From the NCBI GenBank assembly GCA_013373175.1, contig JABXII010000022.1, forward strand, positions 1 through 64,000: a stretch of 64,000 nt of DNA. Direction: 5' to 3'. This document shows positions 27,345 to 36,059 of the stretch, one piece after another. Position numbers and translations under genes: made by a program. Origin of the DNA: Campylobacteraceae bacterium (GTDB lineage: Bacteria > Campylobacterota > Campylobacteria > Campylobacterales > Arcobacteraceae). The stretch's first letter is position 1. The number at the start of each line of letters is the position of its first letter. The notes below the pieces were generated by a model. That model made no database searches. It saw nothing but the letters and a program-made list of their open reading frames with translations, and was not told the DNA's origin.

Positions 27345-27500
27345 CTTATCTTTTTAACTTCTTTTACCAAGGAGGCAAAGCCACCTTTAAAGAAGCAAAC
27401 TCTAAAGAGAGTAATAACTTACTCTATTCATTGAATGACATGAAATCTCTTAGATAAATGTTTTCTTCCACTTATCTAAAAGATTTACATTAATAAATTT
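27319..27500 (-). ncRNA. Candidate structured small RNA or regulatory leader, class unknown
   Basis: A stretch of about 180 bases between a perfect -10 and an intrinsic-terminator-like hairpin, rich in complementary arms on the minus strand. TTAGATAA pairs with TTATCTAA (27478-27447). GAGTAA pairs with TTACTC. CTTCTTT pairs with AAAGAAG, enclosing AAGGTGGC with GCCTCCTT (one mismatch). ATCTTTT near the 5' end pairs with AAAAGAT near 27350, closing the whole domain. It contains no open frame of note. It matches no riboswitch or 6S/SRP/tmRNA consensus that I know. The 5' end is inferred from the -10. Confidence 0.5.
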
Positions 27501-27505
27501 TCGGT

Positions 27506-27511
27506 ATTATA
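27506..27511 (-). promoter_or_regulatory. -10 element driving the mnmG leader or small RNA
   Basis: A perfect TATAAT on the minus strand (TTGTTATAATACC). The predicted start is near 27500, about 190 bases before the mnmG ATG. Confidence 0.55.
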
Positions 27512-27585
27512 ACAAATTGATATTATGGAATACTTTATATTAGAAATTAATATTTAACTAACTTTTATAAATACAAGGATATTTT

Positions 27586-28200
27586 TTGTTTACTGGTTTA
27601 ATTCGTGAAATGGCAAAAGTTGTAAGCCTTCAAAATAACTTTCTAACACTAAAAGCTAAATACTCTCCAAAGATTGGAGACTCTGTCGCTGTAAATGGTG
27701 CTTGTCTTACTGTTGTTAGATTTACAAATGACACTTTTACTGTAGAGTTATCACCTGAATCACAAAAAATTCTAGCTATGGAAAATTATAGAGGTGAGGT
27801 ACATATCGAACCTGCCATGATGATGGGAGATAGATTTGAAGGTCATATTGTTCAAGGGCATGTTGATTGTCTTGGAACTATCAAAACTATAAAAAAAGAT
27901 GGAAATTCAACTGATTATATAATCTCACTACCAAAAGAGTATTCAAAATATATTATTCCAAAGGGAAGTATTACTGTTGATGGAGTTTCTTTAACTGTAA
28001 ATGATGTTTTAGAAGATGCTTTTAGATTAACAATTATTCCTCATACAATTGAAAATACACTATTTAAAACATACAAAGTAGGAACAAAAGTAAATCTTGA
28101 AACAGATATGTTTGCAAGATATATTTACAACATGTTTAACAATGGTAAAAAAGATGGTCTTACTTGGGATAAAGTAGATTCGATTATGGCTACTTACTAG
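27586..28200 (+). CDS. ribE: Riboflavin synthase alpha chain
   Basis: Converts two 6,7-dimethyl-8-ribityllumazine molecules to riboflavin and a pyrimidinedione. The 204 residues hold two lumazine-binding repeats: MFTGLI with VAVNGACLTV in the first, and GHIVQGHVD with ITVDGVSLTVND in the second. MFTGLI is the near-invariant N-terminus, which fixes the TTG at 27586 as the start; AAGGA lies seven bases upstream. It is divergent from mnmG and convergent with mreC, overlapping it by 11 bases. No FMN riboswitch is visible upstream. Confidence 0.95.
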   Translation: MFTGLIREMAKVVSLQNNFLTLKAKYSPKIGDSVAVNGACLTVVRFTNDTFTVELSPESQKILAMENYRGEVHIEPAMMMGDRFEGHIVQGHVDCLGTIKTIKKDGNSTDYIISLPKEYSKYIIPKGSITVDGVSLTVNDVLEDAFRLTIIPHTIENTLFKTYKVGTKVNLETDMFARYIYNMFNNGKKDGLTWDKVDSIMATY

Positions 28201-29008
28201 AAGTTTTTTCTTCTTCTTTTTCTGTTTTCGCTACTTCTTCATTTTTTGTTTCAAGTTGTTTTTTCTTATAAACAAAGAAATACTTTTGAGTTAGAACTTT
28301 TGCATAAGGTTCTATTTGCACTTCTTGCATATCTTGCATTTTTTTGATACCTACAACTTTTCCTACTTTTAAACCTTCAAAGAAAATATTATCCATACCA
28401 GAAGTTACAACTTCATCTCCTACTCTTATTTTGTACCAAATAGGAATATATTTTGCAATTAAAAGATGTCTGTTTTTTGACTTATGAATAATTCCCGGAG
28501 CTTTAGTATTACCAACAAAAATAGAGTAATTACATTTGTCATTACCATTTAATAAAGCTTTAGCTCTTCCGTCTTGATTTACTACAATCCCTGCTGCAAA
28601 GCCATTTGAAATAACTCCTAAAATAGAGTCATCTTCTTTTTTGTAGTCAATCCAAACTTTTGTAAAATCATCAAATTTCACATATGATAAAACTTTAGTA
28701 AATTTAATATCATCTCTTGTATTTTTCTTTATATTAATTGCATCTAAAACTGAATGTAGTTCATTGTTTGAAGCTAAGTATAGTTCTTTATAGTTTTTAA
28801 GTGTTGCATTCTCTTCTTGAAGTCTACTTATTGTTGCTGCTTGATTAAAATATTTTTCAATATTGCTTTGTAATTTTACAGCATTATCTACGTACACTTT
28901 TTTAAGCGTTGAAAGAGGATTAAAGTTTCTAGCAATTAGCTGGTCTATCTCAAAGATATAACCTAAGCTAACTGCTATAAAAAGAAGAAAGAATAGAAAT
29001 TTATTCAT
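28190..29008 (-). CDS. mreC: Rod shape-determining protein MreC
   Basis: A 272-residue periplasmic scaffold of the elongasome. A single N-terminal membrane helix (4-20) is followed by a coiled coil with LQEENATLKNYKELYLASN (about 62-80) and the beta-rich MreC domain, including GDEVVTSGMDNIFFEGLKVG. The C-terminus is a charged KTEKEEEKTSSK tail. Its start overlaps the mreB stop by eight bases, so the two are coupled. It is the last gene of the queH-to-mreC transcript. The 3' end runs into ribE on the opposite strand. Confidence 0.93.
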   Translation of the reverse strand: MNKFLFFLLFIAVSLGYIFEIDQLIARNFNPLSTLKKVYVDNAVKLQSNIEKYFNQAATISRLQEENATLKNYKELYLASNNELHSVLDAINIKKNTRDDIKFTKVLSYVKFDDFTKVWIDYKKEDDSILGVISNGFAAGIVVNQDGRAKALLNGNDKCNYSIFVGNTKAPGIIHKSKNRHLLIAKYIPIWYKIRVGDEVVTSGMDNIFFEGLKVGKVVGIKKMQDMQEVQIEPYAKVLTQKYFFVYKKKQLETKNEEVAKTEKEEEKTSSK

Positions 29009-30032
29009 TAGTTATTAATTTTAATAATGCAGCCTGATCTAATACATTGCTTGTACCATAAGCAACAGCTAATAATGGCTCTTCAGCAACTTTTACAGGA
29101 AGTTTAATAATATCAGCTAAATACTTATCTAAACCTCTAATTAGTGCTCCACCACCTGTTAGAATAACACCATTGTCAACAACGTCACCAGCTAAATCAG
29201 GTGGCATGTCCTCTAATACAGATCTTACAGCAGATACGATTTCTCTTAAAGGTTCTTTTATCGCTGTTCTAACACCTTCACTACCTAATTCAATAGTAGA
29301 AAGAAGACCTGAGTTATCTCTACCTTTTACTTTGATTTTTAGTTCACTATCAAGTTTAATAGCTGTACCAATTTCAATTTTGATATTTTCAGCAGTTCTC
29401 TCACCAATATAAAGGTTGTAGTTTTGTCTAACATAATCAATAATTGATTTATCAAACTTATCACCAGCTACTTTAATTGATTTAGAAAGTACTAATCCAC
29501 CAAGTGAAGTTACACCAATCTCAGTAGTACCACCACCGATATCAACAACAACATAACCAGATGGGTCAGAAACTGGAATTCCTGCACCAATTGCAGCTGC
29601 CATTGGTTCTTCTACAAGGAATACTTCTCTTGCTCCTGCACTTAAAGCAGACTCTTTTACCGCTTTTCTTTCAACTTGTGTAATTCCATATGGAATACAA
29701 ATAATAATTCTTGGTCTGATAAATGATTTTCTTGCATGAGCTTTTTCAATGAAATATCTAATCATTCTTTCAGTCATTTCAAAATCTGCAATAACACCAT
29801 CTTTCATCGGTCTAACCGCTTGAATATTTAATGGTGTTTTACCAATCATTTGTTTAGCTTCTTGCCCAACTGCAAGAATCTTATCTTTCCCGAATCTATC
29901 ATTTTGTACTGCAACAACTGAAGGCTCATTGATAATGATACCTTTTCCTTTTACAGAAACAATTGTATTGGCAGTACCCAAGTCAATTGCCATGTCACTT
30001 GAAAACAGACCTATTAGTTTATCTAATAACAT
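29001..30032 (-). CDS. mreB: Rod shape-determining protein MreB
   Basis: A 343-residue bacterial actin. Phosphate-binding motifs are DLGTANTIV (phosphate 1) and VVDIGGGTTEIGV (phosphate 2), and the adenosine motif is VILTGGGALIRGLD. It forms membrane-associated filaments that place cell-wall synthesis. It sits between clpX (15 bases away) and mreC (overlapping), an order I know from Campylobacter. With Csd4, M15 and MurB elsewhere in the window it completes a notable set of wall-shaping genes. Confidence 0.97.
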   Translation of the reverse strand: MLLDKLIGLFSSDMAIDLGTANTIVSVKGKGIIINEPSVVAVQNDRFGKDKILAVGQEAKQMIGKTPLNIQAVRPMKDGVIADFEMTERMIRYFIEKAHARKSFIRPRIIICIPYGITQVERKAVKESALSAGAREVFLVEEPMAAAIGAGIPVSDPSGYVVVDIGGGTTEIGVTSLGGLVLSKSIKVAGDKFDKSIIDYVRQNYNLYIGERTAENIKIEIGTAIKLDSELKIKVKGRDNSGLLSTIELGSEGVRTAIKEPLREIVSAVRSVLEDMPPDLAGDVVDNGVILTGGGALIRGLDKYLADIIKLPVKVAEEPLLAVAYGTSNVLDQAALLKLITNE

Positions 30033-30047
30033 ACTCTTCCTTCTTTC

Positions 30048-31274
30048 TTAAGCTATTTTTGGTTCTTTTTTATTTATTACTACATCTTTAGTTATAGTAA
30101 CTGTTTTATTTTCGTACTCAGGTAAATCATACATAATATCAAGCATGATATCTTCTAAAATTGACCTAAGTCCTCTTGCCCCTGTTTTTCTTTCAATTGC
30201 AAGTTTAGCAACTTCTTTTAAAGCAGCTTTGTCAAACTCTAACTTAACATTATCAAGTTCAAATAGTTTGATATATTGTTTGATAAGTGCATTTTTTGGT
30301 TCAGTTAAAATATGAACCATATCATCTTCAGAGATTTCATTTAATGTTGCAATCATGTGAAGTCTACCAATTAGTTCTGGAATAAGTCCATATTTTACTA
30401 AATCGTGAGCTTCTACATTTGCTATTAAATCTTTCTCTTCTTTTGTTCCAGTTTTCTTTTGGTTAAATCCAAGTACATTTGCACCTTGTTTTTTCTTAAC
30501 AATCTCTTCAAGACCATCAAAAGCTCCACCACAAATGAAAAGGATATTTGTAGTATCAATTTGAACTGCATCTTGTCCAGGATGCTTTCTTCCACCTTTT
30601 GGCGGAACATTTACTACTGAACCTTCTACTATTTTTAAAAGGGCTTGCTGAACACCTTCTCCTGAAACATCTCTTGTAATTGATCTATTTTCACTCATTC
30701 TTGCTACTTTATCAACTTCGTCAATAAAGATAATACCAGTTTCAGCTTTTTTTACATCACCATTTGCAGCTTGTAAAAGTCTTGTGATTACATTTTCAAC
30801 GTCATCCCCAACATAACCAGCTTCAGTAAGTGAAGTTGCATCAGCAATTGCTAAAGGAACATCAAGGTATTTTGCAATTGTTTGTGCTAATAAAGTTTTA
30901 CCAGAACCTGTAGGTCCTATTAATAAAACATTTGATTTGTTGATTTCTGTATCATCACCAATTTCATCTTTTCTAAAGATTCTTTTATAGTGATTGTATA
31001 CTGCAACAGATAAAACTTTTTTAGCTCTGTTTTGACCAATGATATAATCATCTAAAATCTCTTTTAGCTGAGCTGGAGTTCTTAGTTTTATCTCTTCTTC
31101 TACTGAAATCTCCTCAGTATAGCTATCATCGTCATTAGAAGGAGCACTTCCTGTCATTATTTCGTGTGCTGCAGTTACACAAGCCTTACAAATAAATGCA
31201 TTGTCGCCAGCAATTACAGGATTTGTTTCGCTATCTTTTGAGCCACAAAAGTCGCATATAATCTCTTTACTCAT
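30048..31274 (-). CDS. clpX: ATP-dependent protease ATP-binding subunit ClpX
   Basis: A 408-residue AAA+ unfoldase for ClpP. The N-terminal zinc-binding domain is CDFCG then CKAC (about 9-33). Walker A is [13 protein letters not shown] (about 120-130), Walker B is IIFIDEVDK, and the arginine finger and sensor 2 are in [20 protein letters not shown] is the pore-1 loop. The IGF-type loop for ClpP docking appears as VLGFNQKK. The ATG shares one base with the lpxA stop. It lies in the lipid A/cell-shape operon, where it is found in other Campylobacterota. Confidence 0.97.
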   Translation of the reverse strand: MSKEIICDFCGSKDSETNPVIAGDNAFICKACVTAAHEIMTGSAPSNDDDSYTEEISVEEEIKLRTPAQLKEILDDYIIGQNRAKKVLSVAVYNHYKRIFRKDEIGDDTEINKSNVLLIGPTGSGKTLLAQTIAKYLDVPLAIADATSLTEAGYVGDDVENVITRLLQAANGDVKKAETGIIFIDEVDKVARMSENRSITRDVSGEGVQQALLKIVEGSVVNVPPKGGRKHPGQDAVQIDTTNILFICGGAFDGLEEIVKKKQGANVLGFNQKKTGTKEEKDLIANVEAHDLVKYGLIPELIGRLHMIATLNEISEDDMVHILTEPKNALIKQYIKLFELDNVKLEFDKAALKEVAKLAIERKTGARGLRSILEDIMLDIMYDLPEYENKTVTITKDVVINKKEPKIA

Positions 31275-32068
31275 TAATTACTCTCCTGTTTTCTATCAAA
31301 AGGAATTCCTCTTGTTGTATTTAAAACAAAGTCACACATAACTTTTGCATGTTTATTGTTTGATTCTTCTAAAAACTCTGTTGCAGAGTCTTTTAGTGCA
31401 TTTGAACTTCTAAATAAAGCTTTATAAGCTTTTTTTATTTCGTTAATATCTTCTTTATTTTCAAATCTTCTTCGAAGACCTGTAAGGTTTAAACCTTTTA
31501 TTTTAGCTCTATTTCCTTCTGCTAAACAGTAAGGAGGAATATCTTGTGTTACAACTGAACCTCCAGCTATCATAGAGCCAGTTCCTATTTTGCAGAATTG
31601 GTGAATAGGTGTCATTCCGCCAATTACAACAAAATCATCAATCTCTACATGACCTGCTAGAGTTGCGCAGTTAGCAAAAATACAATTACTTCCAATGATA
31701 CAATCGTGTGCAACGTGAACATAACCCATAAATAAGTTATTGCTACCAATTACAGTTTTTGAACCACCACCTTGAGTTCCTGGATTAAATAGAGTGTATT
31801 CTCTAATTTTATTGTTGTCCCCAATTATTAATTCTACATCTTCCCCATTGAACTTTAAATCTTGAGGAATTGTTCCTATTGAAGCGTGAGAAAAGATATG
31901 ATTATTTTTACCAATTGTAGTTTTACCTTCAATAAGCGTATGAGAATCAATAACTGTGTCATCCCCAATTTTTACGTCTTTACCAATAATTGTATATGGG
32001 CCAACAGTTACATTTTTACCTAATTGTGCGCCTTCTTCAATTATTGCTGTTTTGTGAATATTACTCAT
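31274..32068 (-). CDS. lpxA: Acyl-ACP:UDP-N-acetylglucosamine O-acyltransferase LpxA
   Basis: First step of lipid A synthesis: transfer of a 3-hydroxyacyl chain to UDP-GlcNAc. The 264 residues show left-handed beta-helix hexapeptide repeats through the first 190, for example [19 protein letters not shown]. The catalytic His is in [12 protein letters not shown] (about 122-126), and a C-terminal helical domain starts NLTGLRRR. Twelve bases separate it from fabZ, which makes the hydroxyacyl-ACP pathway intermediate, and it overlaps clpX by one base. Confidence 0.96.
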   Translation of the reverse strand: MSNIHKTAIIEEGAQLGKNVTVGPYTIIGKDVKIGDDTVIDSHTLIEGKTTIGKNNHIFSHASIGTIPQDLKFNGEDVELIIGDNNKIREYTLFNPGTQGGGSKTVIGSNNLFMGYVHVAHDCIIGSNCIFANCATLAGHVEIDDFVVIGGMTPIHQFCKIGTGSMIAGGSVVTQDIPPYCLAEGNRAKIKGLNLTGLRRRFENKEDINEIKKAYKALFRSSNALKDSATEFLEESNNKHAKVMCDFVLNTTRGIPFDRKQESN

Positions 32069-32080
32069 TTAAATTCCCGA

Positions 32081-32524
32081 TTATTTATCAACTACCATTG
32101 CTTTTAATTCTGCTTGAGCAACTAGCTTATCATCTACATAAGCTTTTCCATCAAGTACAATTAAAGTACCTTTTAATTTAATAATATCAATTTTATATAC
32201 TAATTGATCACCTGGTTTAACAGGACTTCTAAATTTTGCTTTATCAATGCTCATAAAATAAATAACTTTACTTTTTAACTCTTCATTTGAAAGGTCATTA
32301 CTTTTAAGCGCAAGAACTCCACCTGCTTGAGCCATACCTTCTAAGATTAATACTCCTGGGTAAATTGGATGTCCAGGAAAGTGACCCATAAACGCAGGTT
32401 CACTAATAGAAATATTTTTAAAACCTTCTATGCTTTTACCTTTTTCCATTTCTGTAATTCTATCTACAAGTAAAAAAGGATATCTGTGAGGTAATATTTC
32501 TTGTATTTCATTTATATCTAGCAT
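32081..32524 (-). CDS. fabZ: 3-hydroxyacyl-ACP dehydratase FabZ
   Basis: A 147-residue hot-dog fold enzyme of fatty acid elongation. The catalytic His is in [20 protein letters not shown], which also holds the partner Glu, and [11 protein letters not shown] is the N-terminal signature. It competes with LpxA for 3-hydroxyacyl-ACP, so the shared operon links membrane and lipid A supply. The gap of 55 bases to lpxB upstream is the longest inside the operon, and I see no clear promoter there. Confidence 0.96.
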   Translation of the reverse strand: MLDINEIQEILPHRYPFLLVDRITEMEKGKSIEGFKNISISEPAFMGHFPGHPIYPGVLILEGMAQAGGVLALKSNDLSNEELKSKVIYFMSIDKAKFRSPVKPGDQLVYKIDIIKLKGTLIVLDGKAYVDDKLVAQAELKAMVVDK

Positions 32525-32579
32525 TCTTATTCCTATAATTCAAGTTTTTTAAAAATCATTCATTTTATCTAAAAAAATA

Positions 32580-33623
32580 TTAGCTTTGAATTATGTCAGC
32601 TACATTTTTAGAACTTCCGTGTTTCAAATATTCTCTTAGAACTTTAGAGGTTTCTAAAAAATCATTTTTATTTATATTTCTATATTCAGAATAAAGGTTT
32701 TCAAAAGTCACTTCCTCTTGAAAAAACTCTTTGTGAATAGCCTCTTTACCTGATTTATATAAAAAGATATTTGCTAATCCAATATATGGAAGTTTTACAA
32801 ATAATCTTCCTAAAAAATAATCAACTTTTTTTGCAACATAACTCATCACAAAAGGAGTTCCAATAAGTGCTGCTTCAAGTGTAGCAGTTCCACTACAAAT
32901 AAATCCAAATTCTGCTTCTTTTAATTCCTTATGAGAATCATTTGAAACTTTAAATAATGAAATGTCCCCATAATATTTTTTAATAAACTCTTCATCAAAT
33001 TTTTTAGGAATAATTAACACATGTTCTTTATCTTTTATTTTTGAAGCAAGTTGTCTATATACATTCATATGATTTACAATTTCAGTTTTTCTACTTCCTG
33101 GCATATAGATGATTTTATTTGTATTAGTTAACTCTTCTTTAAACTCATGTATCTCATCAAGTAAAGGGTGACCCACATAAGTTATTTTTTCTTTGTCTGT
33201 GTACATTTGTGATTCAAAAGGTATGATAGAACAAAGTTTTGTACAAAACTTTTCTAGTTTGAAAACTCTTTTTTTCTTCCACGCCCAAGCTTGAGGTAAA
33301 ATATAATAGATAATCTCTTTATTTGGATATCTCTCTTTTAGTTTTTTTGCTAAGGGAAGATTAAAGCCTGAACTATCCATAAGTAGAACTTTATCGCAAG
33401 TTCCTGCAAGTTCTACAAGCTCATCCCTAAGACGAAAAAAGAATCTTAGTTTTTTTATTGCATCTGTAAATCCCATGATAGCCAAAGATGTTAAATCATA
33501 CAAAGGATTTCCTAAAGAGTTATCAAAAACTCCTTTTAGTTCAACATCTTCATTTAGGTGTTTTTTTAACTCTTTTAGGTGAATATTTGATGAAGCTTCC
33601 ATTGCACAAACTAGAAGTTTCAT
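32580..33623 (-). CDS. lpxB: Lipid-A-disaccharide synthase LpxB
   Basis: A 347-residue family 19 GT-B glycosyltransferase that joins UDP-diacylglucosamine and lipid X. Family motifs include the N-terminal CAMEASSNIHLKEL, LMDSSGFNLPLAKKLK, IYYILPQAWAWKKKR, TYVGHPLLDEI, YMPGSRKTEI and the donor-site CSGTATLEAALIGTPFV. It is slightly short of the E. coli protein (382), as expected in this group. The ATG overlaps the queH stop by four bases. Confidence 0.95.
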   Translation of the reverse strand: MKLLVCAMEASSNIHLKELKKHLNEDVELKGVFDNSLGNPLYDLTSLAIMGFTDAIKKLRFFFRLRDELVELAGTCDKVLLMDSSGFNLPLAKKLKERYPNKEIIYYILPQAWAWKKKRVFKLEKFCTKLCSIIPFESQMYTDKEKITYVGHPLLDEIHEFKEELTNTNKIIYMPGSRKTEIVNHMNVYRQLASKIKDKEHVLIIPKKFDEEFIKKYYGDISLFKVSNDSHKELKEAEFGFICSGTATLEAALIGTPFVMSYVAKKVDYFLGRLFVKLPYIGLANIFLYKSGKEAIHKEFFQEEVTFENLYSEYRNINKNDFLETSKVLREYLKHGSSKNVADIIQS

Positions 33624-34693
33624 ATAAGTACTTCCTTAACATCCTCATAGATGGCAGAATCAAGTTCTATTTCATATTTCCCATCAACAACTTCATCCAC
33701 TATAATAATAGCTGATAATCCATATGGATTTTTAGTAATTGCATTTCTAATATTTAATTCAGATTCAAAAGTAGGAGGATTATACATTAGTTTTAAAACA
33801 TTTCTATATGTGCTATTTCCTATTGAGTTAAACATGTCGATACTTAAGATTTTTACTTCATCTCTATTTAGATAGGCTACTTCATCTTTTTCATAAGCTA
33901 TTCTTCCATTCATCTTTTTTCTATTTAAAGTTGAATAACATAGGAAGTAAGAAGGAACTACTTTTTTATCTATTTTAACTTTTGCACTTAGAAGTCTGTA
34001 GTTTAAAAATCTTTGTTTGATGATTTGATATGGAATACCTTGTTCTTCCATTTCATCTCTTTTTTTATAAAGTTCAAGTCTACTTTCTATTGATTCTGGA
34101 AGGATTTGGTGAGAAAGAGGGGAAAACATTTCATCCATGATTTTCTTTTGCTGTTCTCTTTGAGCAGTTAGTCCAAATAGACATCCACAGTAGTTTTGTC
34201 TATAAAGGCTATTCTCTTTTACAACTTCACCTTGTTTTTGTGTTCCACTTCCACTTCTATAATCTTTAAAAATAAACTCACAACCAAGTTCTTCTGTAAG
34301 TTTTGCTCCAATTTTCTCTAATTTATCTTGAGATTTTTTAGGAGAAATAAGAAGTGAAGTAGTAAATTTATCATGTCCTAATTCTAAAGCTTTTTTTGCA
34401 CTAACTTCTAATCTGTCATCATAACAAACTGTGCATCTATCACCTTTTTCAGGCTCGTTTTCTAAACCTTTTACTTTTTTTAACCATTCTTCTAAGTTAT
34501 AAGGACCTTCAAGAAGTTCAATACCTAGCTTTTTACATGAGTATTCAACATCAAGATATCTAAGTCTATATTCATTATAGGGATGAATATTTGGGTCATA
34601 AAAAAATCCTACAAGTTTTTCCTCTGGAAAATCTTCTTGTAATCTTTCTAAAAAATAGTGTGAATCTACTGCGCAACAAATATGTACTAACAA
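33620..34693 (-). CDS. queH: Epoxyqueuosine reductase QueH with C-terminal extension
   Basis: Last step of queuosine synthesis, independent of cobalamin, unlike QueG. The DUF208 core covers residues 1-190: HICCAVD for the first Cys pair, RCTVCYDDRL for the second, and YCGCLFG for the further Fe-S/metal cysteines. QueH proteins of about 180-220 residues are usual; this one has some 160 extra C-terminal residues with no motif I recognise. It heads the lpxB-fabZ-lpxA-clpX-mreBC transcript and overlaps lpxB by four bases. Its upstream gap is shared with a lipoprotein gene on the other strand. Confidence 0.9.
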   Translation of the reverse strand: MLVHICCAVDSHYFLERLQEDFPEEKLVGFFYDPNIHPYNEYRLRYLDVEYSCKKLGIELLEGPYNLEEWLKKVKGLENEPEKGDRCTVCYDDRLEVSAKKALELGHDKFTTSLLISPKKSQDKLEKIGAKLTEELGCEFIFKDYRSGSGTQKQGEVVKENSLYRQNYCGCLFGLTAQREQQKKIMDEMFSPLSHQILPESIESRLELYKKRDEMEEQGIPYQIIKQRFLNYRLLSAKVKIDKKVVPSYFLCYSTLNRKKMNGRIAYEKDEVAYLNRDEVKILSIDMFNSIGNSTYRNVLKLMYNPPTFESELNIRNAITKNPYGLSAIIIVDEVVDGKYEIELDSAIYEDVKEVLI

Positions 34694-34760
34694 GGATAAC
34701 CTTTGATTAATTATAGTTTTTTTTGTATTATAGTGAAATTTTTATAATAAAGGATTAGGA

Positions 34761-35144
34761 ATTAAAAAGTTATCTTTTCTTATTTTTTTCATAATATTTC
34801 TTACTGGATGCTCTTTTAATCAGCCAAAAATTGTTTCAAGCGCCACTATACTTATAAAAACACCAAAACTAAAATTTTATGATAAAGGCTTTATCTCTAA
34901 ATTTCAAAACTTTACTAGAGTTGAGGTATTTTCAGCAGGTGTTACTGTTTTACGCTTAGATATTTATGATAACCAAATTTGTAAAGATACCTTCAAATGC
35001 CAAAAAAGCAAGAACTTTAACAAAGAGTTTTTACATAGTTCTTATGAAAAAAGTTTTTTGAAAAATTTATTTGAAAAAGATGAAAAGATTATTATTCATA
35101 GAGATAAAGAAAACTCAATCTTAATAAAAATCAAAAAAGATTAA
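34761..35144 (+). CDS. Small lipoprotein with apparent ATT start codon
   Basis: A reading frame of 127 codons, open from 34737 to the TAA at 35142-35144. It encodes a clear lipoprotein: [19 protein letters not shown] with lipobox LTGC (Cys17), then a 110-residue mixed alpha/beta domain with two further cysteines (ICKDTFKC). No ATG, GTG or TTG occurs between the upstream in-frame stop (34734) and the lipobox. The only sensible initiator is ATT at 34761, preceded by AAAGGA at six bases. Either it uses a rare start, as infC does elsewhere, or the start codon is mutated. I do not recognise the domain. nfo follows after 43 bases. Confidence 0.72.
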   Translation: MKKLSFLIFFIIFLTGCSFNQPKIVSSATILIKTPKLKFYDKGFISKFQNFTRVEVFSAGVTVLRLDIYDNQICKDTFKCQKSKNFNKEFLHSSYEKSFLKNLFEKDEKIIIHRDKENSILIKIKKD

Positions 35145-35187
35145 TAGTACAATCCCAAAAAAATGGGACATTTTAAAAGGAATGAAA

Positions 35188-36030
35188 ATGAAATATGTTG
35201 GAGCACATGTTAGTGCTAGTGGAGGAGTTTATAATGCTCCAATTAACGCAAGAGAATTAGGTTGTAAAGCATTTGCACTATTTGTTAAAAATCAAAGACA
35301 GTGGAGAGCAAAGGATTTTGAACCTAAAGTTTTAGATAAGTGGTTTGAAGAGATGGAGAAAACAGGTATTGAAGCAAAACATATCTTACCCCATGATTCA
35401 TACTTAATAAACTTAGGACATCCAGAAGAAGAGAAAAGACAAAAGTCTTTAGATGGATTTTTACATGAGATTGAAAGATGTGAAATACTAAAACTTGATA
35501 GACTAAACTTTCACCCAGGAAGTCATTTAAGAAAGATAAGTGAAGAAGAGTGTTTAGATAGAATTGCTTTATCACTTAATCAAGCAATTGATGCAACAAA
35601 TGATGTAAAACTTGTGATTGAAAACACAGCAGGACAAGGTTCAAACTTAGGATATAAGTTTGAGCATTTAGCTTATTTGATTGATAAAGTTGAGGATAAA
35701 AGTAGAATTGGTGTGTGTATTGATACCTGTCATATGTTTACAGCTGGTTATGATATTAGAACAAGAGAAGCCTATGATAAAACTTGGAAAGAGTTTGATG
35801 AGGTTGTAGGGAGACAATACCTTATGGGTATGCACTTAAATGATTCAAAACCAGAACTTGGAAGTAGAGTAGATAGACACCATAGTTTAGGTATGGGACA
35901 AATTGGTTGGGATGCCTTTAAATTTATCATGAATGATGAGAGAATGGATGATATTCCAATGGTCTTAGAAACTATAGATGAAGAGATTTGGGCAGAAGAG
36001 ATTCAAGCTTTATATGATTTAGTAGATTAA
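35188..36030 (+). CDS. nfo: Endonuclease IV (AP endonuclease)
   Basis: A 280-residue TIM-barrel, trinuclear-zinc enzyme that cuts DNA at abasic sites in base excision repair. Signatures visible: [13 protein letters not shown] at the start, [52 protein letters not shown]. Two ATG codons are possible, 35182 and 35188. AAAAGGA abuts the first and lies six bases before the second, so 35188 is the real start. It may be co-transcribed with the lipoprotein gene upstream. Confidence 0.96.
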   Translation: MKYVGAHVSASGGVYNAPINARELGCKAFALFVKNQRQWRAKDFEPKVLDKWFEEMEKTGIEAKHILPHDSYLINLGHPEEEKRQKSLDGFLHEIERCEILKLDRLNFHPGSHLRKISEEECLDRIALSLNQAIDATNDVKLVIENTAGQGSNLGYKFEHLAYLIDKVEDKSRIGVCIDTCHMFTAGYDIRTREAYDKTWKEFDEVVGRQYLMGMHLNDSKPELGSRVDRHHSLGMGQIGWDAFKFIMNDERMDDIPMVLETIDEEIWAEEIQALYDLVD

Positions 36031-36059
36031 AGGAGTAGTTCTCCTTTAATCTTTATTTT
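36025..36059. terminator. Bidirectional terminator between nfo and MATE genes
   Basis: GATTAAAGGAG (36025-36035) pairs perfectly with CTCCTTTAATC (36041-36051) around TAGTT; TTTATTTT follows on the plus strand. The left arm contains the nfo stop, and the right arm contains the stop of the minus-strand MATE gene, so both stop codons are built into one stem. Confidence 0.85.

Noticed and set aside
27350-27480. Resemblance of the mnmG leader to a c-di-GMP-I (GEMM) riboswitch, from GGCAAAGCC, or to 6S RNA, from its length
   Set aside because: The second GEMM stem and tetraloop receptor context are missing, and the arms form several branches rather than the single bubble-containing rod of 6S.
27512-27585. 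FMN riboswitch expected upstream of ribE
   Set aside because: None of the conserved RFN segments is present; the gap holds only an AT-rich promoter-like region and AAGGA.
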